DNA of 64,000 nucleotides from Luidia sarsii (Eukaryota > Echinodermata > Asteroidea > Paxillosida > Luidiidae). Below, in pieces: positions 25,679 to 36,072 of the stretch; the stretch's first letter is position 1; each line of letters starts with the position of its first letter. The notes under the pieces are model-generated. The model saw nothing but the letters and a program-made list of their open reading frames with translations. It had not been told where the DNA came from and searched no databases. The translations under genes were made by a program, and so were the position numbers. The DNA lies in assembly GCA_949987565.1 (NCBI GenBank), contig OX465121.1, forward strand, positions 4,904,956 through 4,968,955. The letters run 5' to 3'.

Positions 25679-26000
25679 GACATGACGGGGATAGGAAGGA
25701 GAGAGAGGAAGAGAGGGAGAGAGGGAGAGAGGGAGAGAGGGAGAGAGGGGGGAGGGGGAGAGAGAGCATGGAGGGAGGGAGAGAGGGGGATAGGGAGGGG
25801 GGCGAGAGGGGAGAGAAGGAGAGAGGGGCGAGGGAGAGAGGGAGAGAGGGGAAGAGGGAGGAGGGAAAGAAGGAGGATGGATGGAGGGAGCCTGTGGGAG
25901 AGGGAGGAAGAAGAGAGGGACAGAGTGACAGAGGGGGAAGAGGGAGAGAGTGAGGATGGATAGAGGGAGAGGGAGGAGGACGGAGAGAGGACGGAGAGAG
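25679..26000. repeat. (GGGAGA)n polypurine tract next to RBM24 exon 1
   Basis: Low-complexity purines just inside intron 1, ending about ten bases from the donor site. The long minus frame 25664-26209 reads from exon 1 through this tract. Confidence 0.88.
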
Positions 26001-26011
26001 TTTGTACTTAC

Positions 26012-26176
26012 GAAGCCGTAGCCTTTGCTCTTGCCCGAGTTGCGGTCGGTAATGACCACGGCCTCCTCGATCTCGCCGAACGGCTCGAAGTATTCGCGGA
26101 GTTTGTCATTGTTCGTGTGGAAGGGCAATCCCCCGACAAAGATCTTGGTTAGCGTGGTGTCCTTCTTTCCCTCCAT
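26012..26176 (-). CDS. RBM24: RBM24/RBM38-family RNA-binding protein, coding exon 1
   Basis: First coding exon of an RNA-binding protein of the RBM24/RBM38/SUP-12 family, single-RRM proteins that regulate alternative splicing and mRNA stability, notably in muscle. The 55 codons start at an ATG in a good Kozak context (GCCATGG) and encode the first half of the RRM, including RNP2 (IFVGGL, residues 12-17) and the family-typical segment [19 protein letters not shown], which ends inside RNP1. The exon stops at TTC followed by a consensus donor GTAAGT (26011-26006), phase 0. An upstream in-frame TTG at 26209 is not a credible start. Family assignment is firm. Invertebrates often have one orthologue, so RBM24 versus RBM38 cannot be separated here. 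The gene runs leftward and its exon 2 lies 14.9 kb away. Confidence 0.96.
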
Positions 26177-27199
26177 GGCGTCAAAGCACGGATCTCTCGC
26201 CGGTAACAAAAGACGAGAAGGAGAGAGACAGAGAGAGAGAGGGGAGACAAATCCGGGCTCGGGTATTTGGATCCTCCCTCGCGCGAGTGAGACGAGCTGC
26301 TACGCAGAGCGGAGCAGCGGACTGTGGTCGACCGGCCCCGTGGGTGGGTGCGCTGCGTGGCCCCGGCTGTCAGATGGCGCTGGCTCCACGCTAGTATACC
26401 GTCCCCGAGGTTGGCACCGAAACTCTTCGTCGTTGAAGCCCTCACGAGGACGGAGTCGGAGGCTAGGCAGGAGGACTGATCCGAGGAGCAGGAAACTGAG
26501 ATTGTTGGGATCGACAGGTAATCCGCACGAAAGGGTTTGTCCAGTCACCGGTGGGCAGCTTTTTCCTGAGCAGTGCGCGACGGAGCGGTAGGCGATATCC
26601 TCTCGTGACACGGAGCTACTTCGCACTAACGCTCTAAAGTTGGGAGCCCTCGTCTAAATGGACAGCCTCACAGAGCTCCCGCGTGAGCTGGTGAAAAAAA
26701 AGGCCAGGGGTACCTCGCCAGGTCAAGGCCCCGCCTTCTCGTGAATATTCATCGATCCCCTCTATACGTACGTGCGTAGATGTACGGCCCAGCTCTCACC
26801 CTCTGCGTGTGGCACGCAGTGCAGTGACTTGGCCGGTTCATGAATATTCAGCGGGTTGCTTGTCGCTCGATGCGTGCGTGCGGTATGTTGTTGCGTGCGG
26901 TGTCACTTGATGCGGATAGGGGACGCGTTAATTTTGGGCGGGGTTTGTGGGACGTGTTTGTGGGTGTCGCCTGCGTGTGGTGGTGGTGGTGTGGTGGTGG
27001 TGTGGACCCGTAGAGGGCCTCGTGCGTCACACGAGTCCCCAATGACTGAGTGCGCCCGTGGTCCTGGCCAAGTGACCGGTCTCAATCGGCTACGAGGAGA
27101 CCAAAGGGAGGCCCCAGGTCCCAAGTGACGAAGAAGCCCTTGGAAAAAATATCGCACCACAGAAACGATCCTTTTTCTGCTTCCCCATACCTTAACTTC
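26177..27199. other. Region upstream of the RBM24-family start codon
   Basis: Relatively GC-rich, CpG-containing DNA directly upstream of exon 1, so a likely 5' UTR/promoter region on the minus strand. No TATA box, initiator or upstream exon could be assigned. Confidence 0.35.
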
Positions 27200-27912
27200 T
27201 GTCATCCTCCCTCTCTCTCTCTCTCGCTCTCTCTCTCCCCCTCTCTCTCTTTCCACCTCTCTCTCCCTCCCCTCTCCCTTCCCTCTCTCTTCCCCTCTCT
27301 CTGTCTCTCTCCCCTATCTCTCCCCTATCTCTCCCCCTCTCCCCTCTCCCCCACTCTTTCTTCTCCCCTTCTCTCTCCACCTCTCTCCACCTATCTCACT
27401 CTTTCCTCTCCCTTTCTCCATGCTTTCCCTGACTCTCCACCTCTCTCCCCTCTCTCGCTCTCTCTCTCCTCCCTCGCTAACTCCTCTCTCTCCCTCTCTC
27501 TCCCTCTCACTTCCCTCTCTCCCCTCTCTCACTCCCTCCCCCTCTCTATCTCCTCTCTCTCTCCACCTCTCTCCCCTCTCTCAGACTCACTCTCTACTCT
27601 CCCTTTCTCCATGCTTTCTCCGACTCTCCACCTCTCCCCCTCTCTCGCTCTCTCTCCTCCCCTGTCTCCCCCTCTCTCGCACCCTCTCTCTCCTGCCTCG
27701 CTAACTCCTCTCTCCCCCTTTCTCTCCCTCTCGCTTCCCCCTCTCTCCCCTCTCTCTCACTCTCTCCACCTCTCTTTCCTCTCTCTCTCCGCCTCTCTCA
27801 CTCCCTGTTGCTCTCCGTCTCTCTACCAGTCTTCATCGCTCTCCCCCACTCTCCCGCCCCCTCTCTCTGTCTGTCTGTCTCTCTGTCTGTCTCTGTCTCC
27901 CTCTCACCCTCT
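27200..27912. repeat. (CT)n/CCCTCT polypyrimidine tract
   Basis: About 700 bases of nearly pure pyrimidine. Within it, a block with TTCTCCATGCTTTC and GACTCTCCACCTCTC occurs twice (near 27414 and 27606). The 299-aa plus frame is a Ser/Leu/Pro translation of it. Confidence 0.92.
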
Positions 27913-28273
27913 TTGTTTGCTCGATCCAACCATGGAGTTACCTCCATGATCCAACCAGCGTATGAAGTGCTTTGGCTCAGTAAGACCAGTTGCCGGTGCA
28001 GTTGGCTAATGCATGTTTGATTGGTTGTGTGCTTCGGGCCGCGTTAACTGCGGGTGATAGGGGGCTGAGTTTGTAATGGCCCTTTCATCCTTCATGGCGG
28101 CTGTGCGGTGCTGTAGGAGTATGGGTAGAAGCAGGGGCCTTGAGGGAAGTCATGCGGTTTCAAAAAAAAATCTATGAAAATAAGTAAGCATGGAGTTGAA
28201 TTCGTGCCCTGCTCCAAGTCCAACGCTGTAAGGTAACTCAGGACAGTGTTTTTGATTCAGACTAAATGCCGCC

Positions 28274-28343
28274 GCACACGAGAGCTATCTGCTGAGCAAA
28301 ACGTCTCTCGAGGTCGTTAGCTCAGCACGTAGCTCTCGTGTGC
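28274..28343. repeat. Inverted repeat (24-base arms)
   Basis: Arms 28274-28297 and 28320-28343 (GCACACGAGAGCTATCTGCT..., two mismatches) separated by 22 bases. Confidence 0.85.
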
Positions 28344-28939
28344 GCTGAACTTTTGGTGAGATTTCTGCCTCAAGAGACCGTGAGACCAATATCTATCCTG
28401 TTTGATCTTTGGAGGCTAATTAACTGATATCTTGTGGAATCAGTGAAGCTTAAGACAACCTTGGGGTTCATTCTTTCAATGTCGTGTGTAATTTGGAACA
28501 TATCTGGCTTTGAATGTGGTCCTATTTGGCCGATAGATAGAAGTGGAGGGGTCCATCACAAAATCCTTGCAGAAATTCGGCTTGGATGGCTCCTGCACAA
28601 TTTATGGGGTGTTTTTTTTTTTCTGTGGGTAATTAGCAAAAAAATCTAATCGGCTAAGAGCCTTCGGTGTTTATCAAGTCGAGCAAGGGCAAAACCTCAT
28701 TGAATTACATTTTCCTCGACGCAAGCATGTCATATCTATACTCGGCTAAGGGCACAGAAATTGAAAAGAATCTGAGAGATGAAGGTTCAATCTGAAATTG
28801 ATCAGTGTATCTACACGAACTGAGAGGGGTGGGGATAATTGGCTTTGAAAGTGAGTGATTTTGGACAGTGTTGAATGGGAGCTGGTTTAGTGTTCTGAAA
28901 ACCTTGTCGTCTGGCTGATGACACAGATATGGGGGCGTT

Positions 28940-29580
28940 GTCTCGTGCCTTGCGTCAGGCTACAGTCACCCACTTCCAGTTCTATTTCTCAGCCTAGCAG
29001 TGCCTGGCAGTCCTACCACCGAGACATATACGAATGCCCACGCAGGCCCCTCAGACGATCTACCCCATAGGTTCCGTTCAGTAACCTTGGCTTGCACACT
29101 CCACTAATATACTAAAGGACGGAGGCTCGCGCCTTGATTGAGGCTAGTAGCCCCGTCAGCCATTACTTGTCCACCCTGGCTGGCGAGTCTACCACTAATG
29201 GGCCGAGACTGTAATTATACCCGGCTCCCAGTCCGATGTGTAAGCCATGCCTTGGCACTAATGGTGATAGGTGCCCTACCTCTGCTCGGGGTCTATCATT
29301 TGGGAAGTTTGGCTTCCAGTCTTCCACGAAAAAGCAGAAAGGATTGAGGCTTCATGCTTTGCTTTAGAAAAAAAGCCAGCCCTCCCAAATCTTATATCTA
29401 TAAGGCTGGAATGTTACTACCATTAGACTAGTCCTCCCATCACAGTTCTATTTGTCAGCCTTGGCTGGCAGTCTACCACCAATAGGGATGGAGGCTCATG
29501 CCTTGCTTCAGACTAGTCACCCCTCTCCCAGTTCTATTCGTCAGCCTTGGCTGGCAGTCCACCACCAATAGGGGAAAGAT
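28940..29580. repeat. ~84-bp minisatellite, diverged and clear units
   Basis: Units contain GTCAGCCTTGGCTGGCAGTC, TACCACCAATAGGGATGGAG and CATGCCTTGCTTCAGACTAG. Two clear units at about 29440-29580 (period 86) follow older diverged ones from about 28940. Confidence 0.8.
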
Positions 29581-30301
29581 AATTTCTGCTTTGACGACTA
29601 GGCCTACACATTTTTGTTGGTGTTTTTTTCTTTCTTTGAGGGTGACTACTAATCGCCTAAGAAAGAGATTAGAAAAGAATCTGAGAGATGAAGGTCCCAA
29701 ACCTTTTCGGAGTGGATTCCAACACCCCCCTCCCCTTCGAAAATAAGTTTTTTTTGTACTGCGTTCGGTGGGAGCTGAGTCTATAGTGAACTGCAAACCC
29801 CAGTCAAATACGGAGATGACTTTCATATTCTGACAAGCGGGCTCGATTTTCCCTCTGACGGGAGAGCCAGATGGATTCGTTTCGACAATCTTCATTCGCT
29901 CCCCCTCCTACCTTTTTATCGCTTCCAATCCAGGGGCCACTCGAGATCCCCTCCCCTCCCCCCCCCCAAAAAGAAAAAAAATGGCTTCCCTGTAAAGATC
30001 TCTCACGATTCCGTCGAGAGACCGCGGACTTCCTTCATTTACAAAGGAGCGATCTTATCGTACGGCCCATAGAAACCCTGGCTGTATTTTCCTTTCTCAA
30101 GGGCGAATGCACAAATACAAGCTCAAAATACAAGGTCGGCTGACTACTTCAAATCACCTTTTCAGTGATTCTGACAGACCGCTGTTCAACTGAATGAAAA
30201 GGTGGACAGAAGCAGGGTGGGGAGGGTCGGATACTGGGCGGAGATGCAGGACACTCGGGGTGAAATGCCCCGCCGGGAATAAATGAAAAAACAGGCAACA
30301 T

Positions 30302-30655
30302 GGACCAGACCAGACTAGACCAGACCAGACCAGACCAGACCGAACCGGTCCAGGCCAGACCAGACAAGACCAGACCAGACCAGACCAGACCAGATTAGAC
30401 CAGACCAGACCAGATTAGACCAGACTTGACCAGACCAGACCAGACCGAACCGGTCCAGGCCAGACCAGACAAGACCAGACCAGACCAGACCAGACCAGAT
30501 TAGACCAGACCAGACCAGACCGAACCGGTCCAGGCCAGACCAGACCAGACCAGACCAGGCCAGACCAGACCAGAACAGACCAGACCAGACTAGACCAGAC
30601 CAGACCAGACCAGACTAGACCAGACCAGACCAGACCAGATAAGACCAGACCAGAC
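30302..30655. repeat. (CCAGA)n pentanucleotide array
   Basis: Five-base units with a longer sub-unit containing CGAACCGGTCCAGGCC (near 30340, 30449 and 30519), so part of it is a higher-order repeat. It is the complement type of the 19.15-kb array. The minus-strand frames (189-366 aa) are not genes. Confidence 0.95.
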
Positions 30656-30966
30656 CACACCAGACCACACCACACCACACCACACCACACCACACCACAC
30701 CACACCACACCACACCACACCACACCACACCACACCACACCACACCACACCACACCACACCACACCACACCACAACACACCACAACACACCACAACACAC
30801 CACACCACACCACACCACACCACACCACACCACACCACACCACACCACACCACACCACACCACACCACACCACACCACACCACACCACACCACACCACAC
30901 CACACCACACCACACCACACCACACCACACCACACCACACCACACCACACCACACCACACCACACC
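30656..30966. repeat. (CCACA)n pentanucleotide array
   Basis: About 62 nearly perfect units with three CAACA variants near 30775-30795. It directly continues the (CCAGA)n array, one base changed per unit. The minus strand reads (GGTGT)n. Confidence 0.96.
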
Positions 30967-31496
30967 AGACAGAACGGCTCGCACGGAACGCTCGCGTCGA
31001 TCTCAGTGCGCGTATACCACGCACGTCTGAAGAAAGAAAAGAAAACACGACGAGGTAGCTGCTTGAAATACGGGCAGTCGGGCCTCGAAGCGACCGGGAC
31101 ATTTGTCGGGAATGTGGGCAGAGTCTGTGCATGACATTCCCCCATCGACCCTCTCCCTCTCCAGAAAGGAATAAACTTGTTCTGTAAATTGTAGCAATAG
31201 CAGGGGTGTCGTTGAAAGACTGGCCGGTATACTTGTAAGGCACACGGCGATTGCACGGTCGTAAGATCTTGCTCTCCCCCGGGTCAGTGATAGCCATCTT
31301 ACAGGTGTCTTTAGTCTGTCCATCAACAATAGTAAAGCGCACACACCTATAGCCTACCCCCTCCCACCCCCCACCCCCCGACAAACCAAACGTGGCCGTT
31401 TTGCACGTATACACCCCTTTCTCAGCCGCATTCGGGCTCGCCGACCTTCCCTTACCCTGGTAACACGCAGCTGGTTTATTTGTGTTTCCAAAACGT

Positions 31497-31851
31497 GAAC
31501 GGTAGACTGCCAGGGCTGACAAATAGAACTGGGAGAGGTGACTAGTCTGAAGCAAGGCATGAGCCTCCATCACTATTGGCGGTAGACTGCCGGTCAAGTC
31601 TGACAAATAGAACTGGGAGGGGTGACTAGTCTGAAGCAAGGCATAAGCCTCCATCCCTATTGGTGGTAGACTGCCAGCCAAGGCTGACAAATAGAAATGG
31701 GAGAGTGACTAGTCTGAAGCAAGGCATAAGCCTCCATCCCTATTGGCGGTAGACTGCCGGTCAAGTCTGACAAATAGAACTGGGAGGGGTGACTAGTCTG
31801 AAGCAAGGCATGAGCCTCCATCACTATTGGCGGTAAACTGCCGGTCAAGTC
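31497..31851. repeat. ~84-bp minisatellite at the gap edge
   Basis: Minus-orientation copy of the 29.4-kb minisatellite. Unit starts (GGTAGACTGCC) fall at 31501, 31581, 31665, 31748 and 31832. The array runs straight into the N gap. Confidence 0.93.
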
Positions 31852-32051
31852 NNNNNNNNNNNNNNNNNNNNNNNNNNNNNNNNNNNNNNNNNNNNNNNNN
31901 NNNNNNNNNNNNNNNNNNNNNNNNNNNNNNNNNNNNNNNNNNNNNNNNNNNNNNNNNNNNNNNNNNNNNNNNNNNNNNNNNNNNNNNNNNNNNNNNNNNN
32001 NNNNNNNNNNNNNNNNNNNNNNNNNNNNNNNNNNNNNNNNNNNNNNNNNNN
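31852..32051. other. Assembly gap of 200 N
   Basis: Exactly 200 N, probably a placeholder of unknown true length. The repeat array on its left suggests a collapsed or unresolved tandem repeat. Confidence 0.98.
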
Positions 32052-32379
32052 CGGAATGTCCCTGCATGTCGCTGCCACCCCGGGCCATCCAACCTCGCCG
32101 TACGGGCTGAATATGCGCGCTTGTACCCGGGCTAGCTAGGCGTGACGGACATACTGTAATGTGTCTGTCCCCCACCCCCTGTTTGCCCGGGGATTGCGGG
32201 TTTTTTTTCCCCCAAGCCAGCTTGTCGCCGTTAACCCCCCAACAAATGAAGAAAGGAGAAAGAAACACGACCGCGTCTCATCCATAGAAAATGGTGGCAG
32301 GGAAAAAATGGTGAATGAACGTCTGTCGCGAATCCGACAGAGAGGTTAATACGAATTTATACATATCCCTAGTATCCAT

Positions 32380-32592
32380 CACTCTCTCTCTGTCTCTCTG
32401 TCTCTCTGTCTCTCATTCTCTCTGTCTCTCTCTGTCTCTCTGTCTCTCTCTGTCTCTCTGTCTCTCTCTGTCTCTCTCTGTCTCTCTGTCTCTCTGTCTC
32501 TCTCTGTCTCTCTGTCTCTCTGTCTCTCTGTCTCTCTGTCTCTCTGTCTCTCTCTGTCTCTCTGTCTCTCTGTCTCTCTATCTCTCTGTAAG
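32380..32592. repeat. (TCTCTCTG)n-type microsatellite
   Basis: CT dinucleotides with regular GT interruptions, variable unit of 8-10 bases. Confidence 0.92.
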
Positions 32593-32852
32593 TCTGTATA
32601 CCCTTCGCATACCGTTTCCCAATCGTCAATGGGTTGCCGGTACAAAACATTTCCTGCGAAATTCCATTGACGGCGGGAACGAGGGTGGAAATGCTAACGA
32701 ATCATGACTATCTTGCTCTTGGGGGATGTAATGGGCTCTCAAACTTTAGACTGGGCCTTTAGCTTTTGAGATTGTTTGTATTGCAGGTCATTTTAGTCAG
32801 TGAGCAGTTTGCAACACATAAGACTTGAAGGTGTGCACGGCGGAAATACTAA

Positions 32853-33099
32853 GTGGAAGGTTTGCGCCATGACACCACGTACAGTAGCACTTCTCTTTCA
32901 AGAAGGAGTGTGGCTCTGAAAATTGCCGGTAACTCAACGTTTCGGGTAGTGTGTATTCTGCCCGTCGTCAAGAGACGTCATCATTCCTGACGACGGGCAG
33001 AGTACACACTGCTCGAAACGTTGAGTTACCGGCTCTTTTCAGAGCCACACTCCTTCTCGAAAGAGAAGTGCTACATGGTGTCACCGCAAACCTTCCACC
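32853..33099. repeat. Dispersed repeat family A, full-length fold-back (247 bp)
   Basis: Begins GTGGAAGGTTTGCG (32853) and ends with the exact reverse complement CGCAAACCTTCCAC (33099). Each ~110-base arm carries, outside in, a GACACCA motif, CTCTTTC(A/G)AGAAGGAGTGTGGCTC, TGCCGGTAACTCAACGTTTC and GACGGGCAGAGTACACACT (or its mate). It is the best copy of family A. Confidence 0.9.
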
Positions 33100-33128
33100 T
33101 TTTTTTTTTATTTACTTCAATTAGATAT

Positions 33129-33235
33129 ATCTTAAAATTTAGTGGGCCTGACGTTTCGATCCTAGCAGGACCTTTCTCTGCCTTTGAGAAAGGTCCTGCT
33201 AGGATCGAAACGTCAGGCCCACTAAATTTTAAGAT
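33129..33235. repeat. Dispersed repeat family B, perfect 50-bp-arm palindrome
   Basis: Arms 33129-33178 and 33186-33235 are exact reverse complements around a 7-base loop (TGCCTTT). Core motifs are GTGGGCCTGACGTTTCGATC and AAGGTCCTGCTAGGATCG. A conserved 3' tail (ATTTTAGTCAGTAAGCAGTT, GCAACATTT, TATATCACCTTA) follows to about 33297. Confidence 0.93.
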
Positions 33236-33839
33236 TTACATTTTGGTAATTTTAGTCAGTAAGCAGTTTGCAACATTTTTGTATATCACCTTAACTCAAT
33301 TAGATATACTGTGTAGAATGGAACCAGCGGATTAACGGATAAGAAGACGCGTCGATCGCCGTGTACCCGCGAAATGCGGCCCGTCCATTGTGATTAAGAC
33401 AGTGTTTACAAGTTGTTGAAGATGAAGGTGGCCGCGATCAATGCGATGTTTCCGAAAGACGACGATGTCATCGGATTATGGGTCTTAGCGCACCGCACAA
33501 GAGGCGTCAATATTTAATGCGCGCTAGATGGGGGGTGTATGGCCATTGGGTATAAGTGGATCGGCACAGGGGTTAAAAGCTTGTAAATAGTCGCATCAAC
33601 GCTCTTAATTCTCGGCGTACACGGTTGAAAGTAAAACTCGATTGTCATTGCTTAAAGCCCATTACACACCATTTGCGCACAAATCCAAAATGTCGACCTG
33701 TTAACAGTAACTTTACCCAAGTGGAAGTAAATACCAGACATTCTGTGAACTTTTAGCGCTTGGAATGCTGCCATTTTCATGAAAAGTGGAATTTTGCATG
33801 AATTTCCAACGGTCGTTTTAAAAGACTTTTGAAAAAAAC

Positions 33840-33968
33840 TCAAAATTTAGTGGGCCTGACGTTTCGATCCTAGCAGGACCTTTCTCAAAGGCACTCTGCT
33901 TTAGAGAAAGGAGATTTGCATTTTGATAATTTTAGTCAGTAAGCAGTTGGCAACAATTATGTATATCA
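33840..33968 (+). repeat. Dispersed repeat family B, single-arm copy
   Basis: AAATTTAGTGGGCCTGACG through CCTTTCTCAAAGGCA, then a truncated right arm and the family tail TTTTAGTCAGTAAGCAGTTG. Confidence 0.8.
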
Positions 33969-34194
33969 CTTTTGAAAACAAACAAACAAAGCCTTAAAGC
34001 CCCTATATACACAACATTGGTAAGATTGAAAAACAGAAATGTTTACATGAAACTTATACAGTTTGAAGATGGTTATAATAGAAACTTCGCACTGAAATAA
34101 TTATTTCTGCCTAAAATGCTGTATTTTTTGAGAAAATAGTAAAGAAATAGTTTACATCTCACCGAGATCTAAACTATTTTTCGGAACAGTACGG

Positions 34195-34670
34195 CGTCGA
34201 ATGCTGCATTTTCGCGAAACAAATGAAGCGGTTTTCACGATTTTCTCCAGACTCGGTTGGCAGATTGAGCTGAAATTTTCACAGGTGTGCTATTTCATGC
34301 ATATGTTGGATCAGACAACGTATGGACGCTATTCTTTGACCTCGGCCAATGTTGTGCAGGGCACCTACACACCATTTGAACAAATCCAACCTGGTCCATT
34401 CGCAGTTACCTGTTTCGAATTTTAGTCGCAATTTTTCGGCTTAAACGCACCGTGGCGCAATTAACAAATTCTGCTAGGTGCATTGTACGATCCTCGAAGC
34501 TGACACAGTTTGATGAAACAAATGAGCCAGTTTTTCACCGTTTTCTCGTGACATGGTTGACGGATTGAGCTGAAACTTTCACAGGTGTGTTATTCCATGC
34601 ATATGCTGGATTAGATAAAGTATGGATGCGTTTCTAAGGCCTTTACCAATGGTGTGTATAGGGGCTTTCA
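34195..34670 (+). repeat. Dispersed ~180-bp repeat family R, two copies
   Basis: Copy 1 (34195-34385) has GCATTTTCGCGAAACAAATG, GATTGAGCTGAAATTTTCAC and CATATGTTGGATCAGACAAC. Copy 2 (about 34508-34670) is more diverged. A third near-identical copy lies at 47097. Confidence 0.8.
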
Positions 34671-35035
34671 TGTTCCATCTCGTCATTAAAACCCTCTCGA
34701 TTAGGATTTAGGCCGGGATACTGGAGGGGGAGGGTTTAGGGAGGTGGGATGGGTCTTCAAGTCCTCTCTTAATCTACAACCTGTAATCGTTTAATTGCTT
34801 TTTAGGGAGGGTCCACTTGATGTCGCACTGGCCCGAGATCACCCCCCACTCCTCCACTACGGGCGGCCATCAGGGCAAAAAAGGACAAAATATAAAATTA
34901 ATTTTCGGCAATTCACTTTTCGCTGGAAAATTGATTAGTTTGCGGAGTTGTACAATTTTGCGGGGTTACAATATATTGTGAATTGTATTGTTTCAAGGAG
35001 TGGCATAGATTTTGCTCTAGGACCTATGGGTTTAG

Positions 35036-35148
35036 AGTAATACACAGAAATGTTGCAAACTGCTTACTGACTAAATCAACCAAAATGCAAAGCTCGCAAT
35101 TTAGTGGGCTCGACGTTTCGATCCTAGCGTGACCTTTCTCAAACTCTG
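35036..35148. repeat. Dispersed repeat family B, rearranged copy
   Basis: The family tail in reverse (TGTTGCAAACTGCTTACTGA) is joined to CAATTTAGTGGGCTCGACG and CCTTTCTCAAA. Confidence 0.75.
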
Positions 35149-35638
35149 CAGTACGGGTTGAATTATCCCCCCCCCCATATTTTAGCGATTGTCCTTTTTG
35201 CCATGATGGCCGCCAATACCCCCCCCCCCCACACACACACACACACTCCCCACGCCCCTACCCTTTCATTCTTCCCTCAGCCAATTATATACCTGAGAAC
35301 GGACCAGACTGTTACCCATTCCCGATGAAAAGAAAGGGTTGGTTTGGGGGCTCGCTTTTCCTTGTTCTTGTTTGACCTTTCGTAAGACACTTAATCCGAT
35401 TAGCAGCTCATCTCTTAATGCGGCGGGAACCTGGATCGAGGTGGGGGTGGAGAAAGGGATGCTATAGGGGCTATAGAGTATGTCTTGTCAAGACTCTGGC
35501 CACCGATCTCGATCGTGGGAAAGAGAGGGGGGTTGGGTTGGGGACCTAAGAAAGTGTCGTGAACTTCTGCTAAAGTCACAGGGATAGAAATGGGGTTAGG
35601 ATCGCAGTGACTGCTGACTTCCCGTTAAGACTGGTTAA

Positions 35639-35882
35639 GGGTTTGCATGGTGGAAATGCCACGGAGGGTGTCTTTAGTCCTCCGTGGAAATACTAAGCGG
35701 GAGGTTTGCGGTGACGCCATGTATAGCACAGACGGAGTGTCGGTGGCTTTGAGAAGAGCCGGCAGCTCAACGTTCCAGGCAGTGTGTACACGGGAAGGTT
35801 TGCATGGTAGAAATACCATGGAGGATAAGGATTCCTTCCTCCGTGGAAATAGTAAGTGGAAGGTTTGCGGTCACACCATTCA
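35639..35882. repeat. Dispersed repeat family A, complex copy
   Basis: Two GTTTGCATGGT(G/A)GAAAT modules (35642, 35799), each followed by CTCCGTGGAAATA and a GGTTTGCGGTGACGCCATG-like end, with a CTCAACGTTCCAGGCAGTG core between. A tandemly duplicated family A unit. Confidence 0.7.
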
Positions 35883-36072
35883 GCACTCACACTCTCACTC
35901 TCGCGCCGACATACTCCAGTGAACTCCCTCTTCTTTGCACCGGCGGTCACACTGGCGGGAAGATACCGCACGCTCCAGTAGCCGCCACTAGGCGGGAAAG
36001 AGTCTCCATACCTCAGCACTTCCATCAGGCATAGGTCTATATAAACACCGATGACAGTTGGAATCCAGCAGT

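Larger units (their letters stand above)
11154..26011 (-). other. RBM24-family gene, intron 1 (~14.9 kb)
   Basis: Interrupts the RRM between the Phe and Val codons of RNP1. It contains GA-rich composite repeats (11163-11840), a 0.5-kb hexamer array (13.3-13.8 kb), a nested hairpin (16.1 kb), (GA)n (16.9-17.3 kb), a GGTCT pentamer array (19.15-19.62 kb), a CCGA-type array (24.2-24.6 kb) and several family A fragments. No coding exon or RNA gene was recognised; stretches such as 17.7-19.1, 20.9-23.9 and 25.0-25.6 kb show nothing supportable. Confidence 0.8.

Noticed and set aside
26177..26209. Upstream in-frame start for the RBM24-family exon 1
   Set aside because: The upstream codon is TTG; the ATG at 26176 has a strong Kozak context and gives the family's usual N-terminus.
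27050..27949. 299-aa plus-strand frame
   Set aside because: CT-tract translation.
30590..31690. 366-aa minus-strand open frame
   Set aside because: It is (CCACA)n/(CCAGA)n and 84-bp minisatellite read through; Cys-Gly-Val-Val-Trp repeats with no domain.
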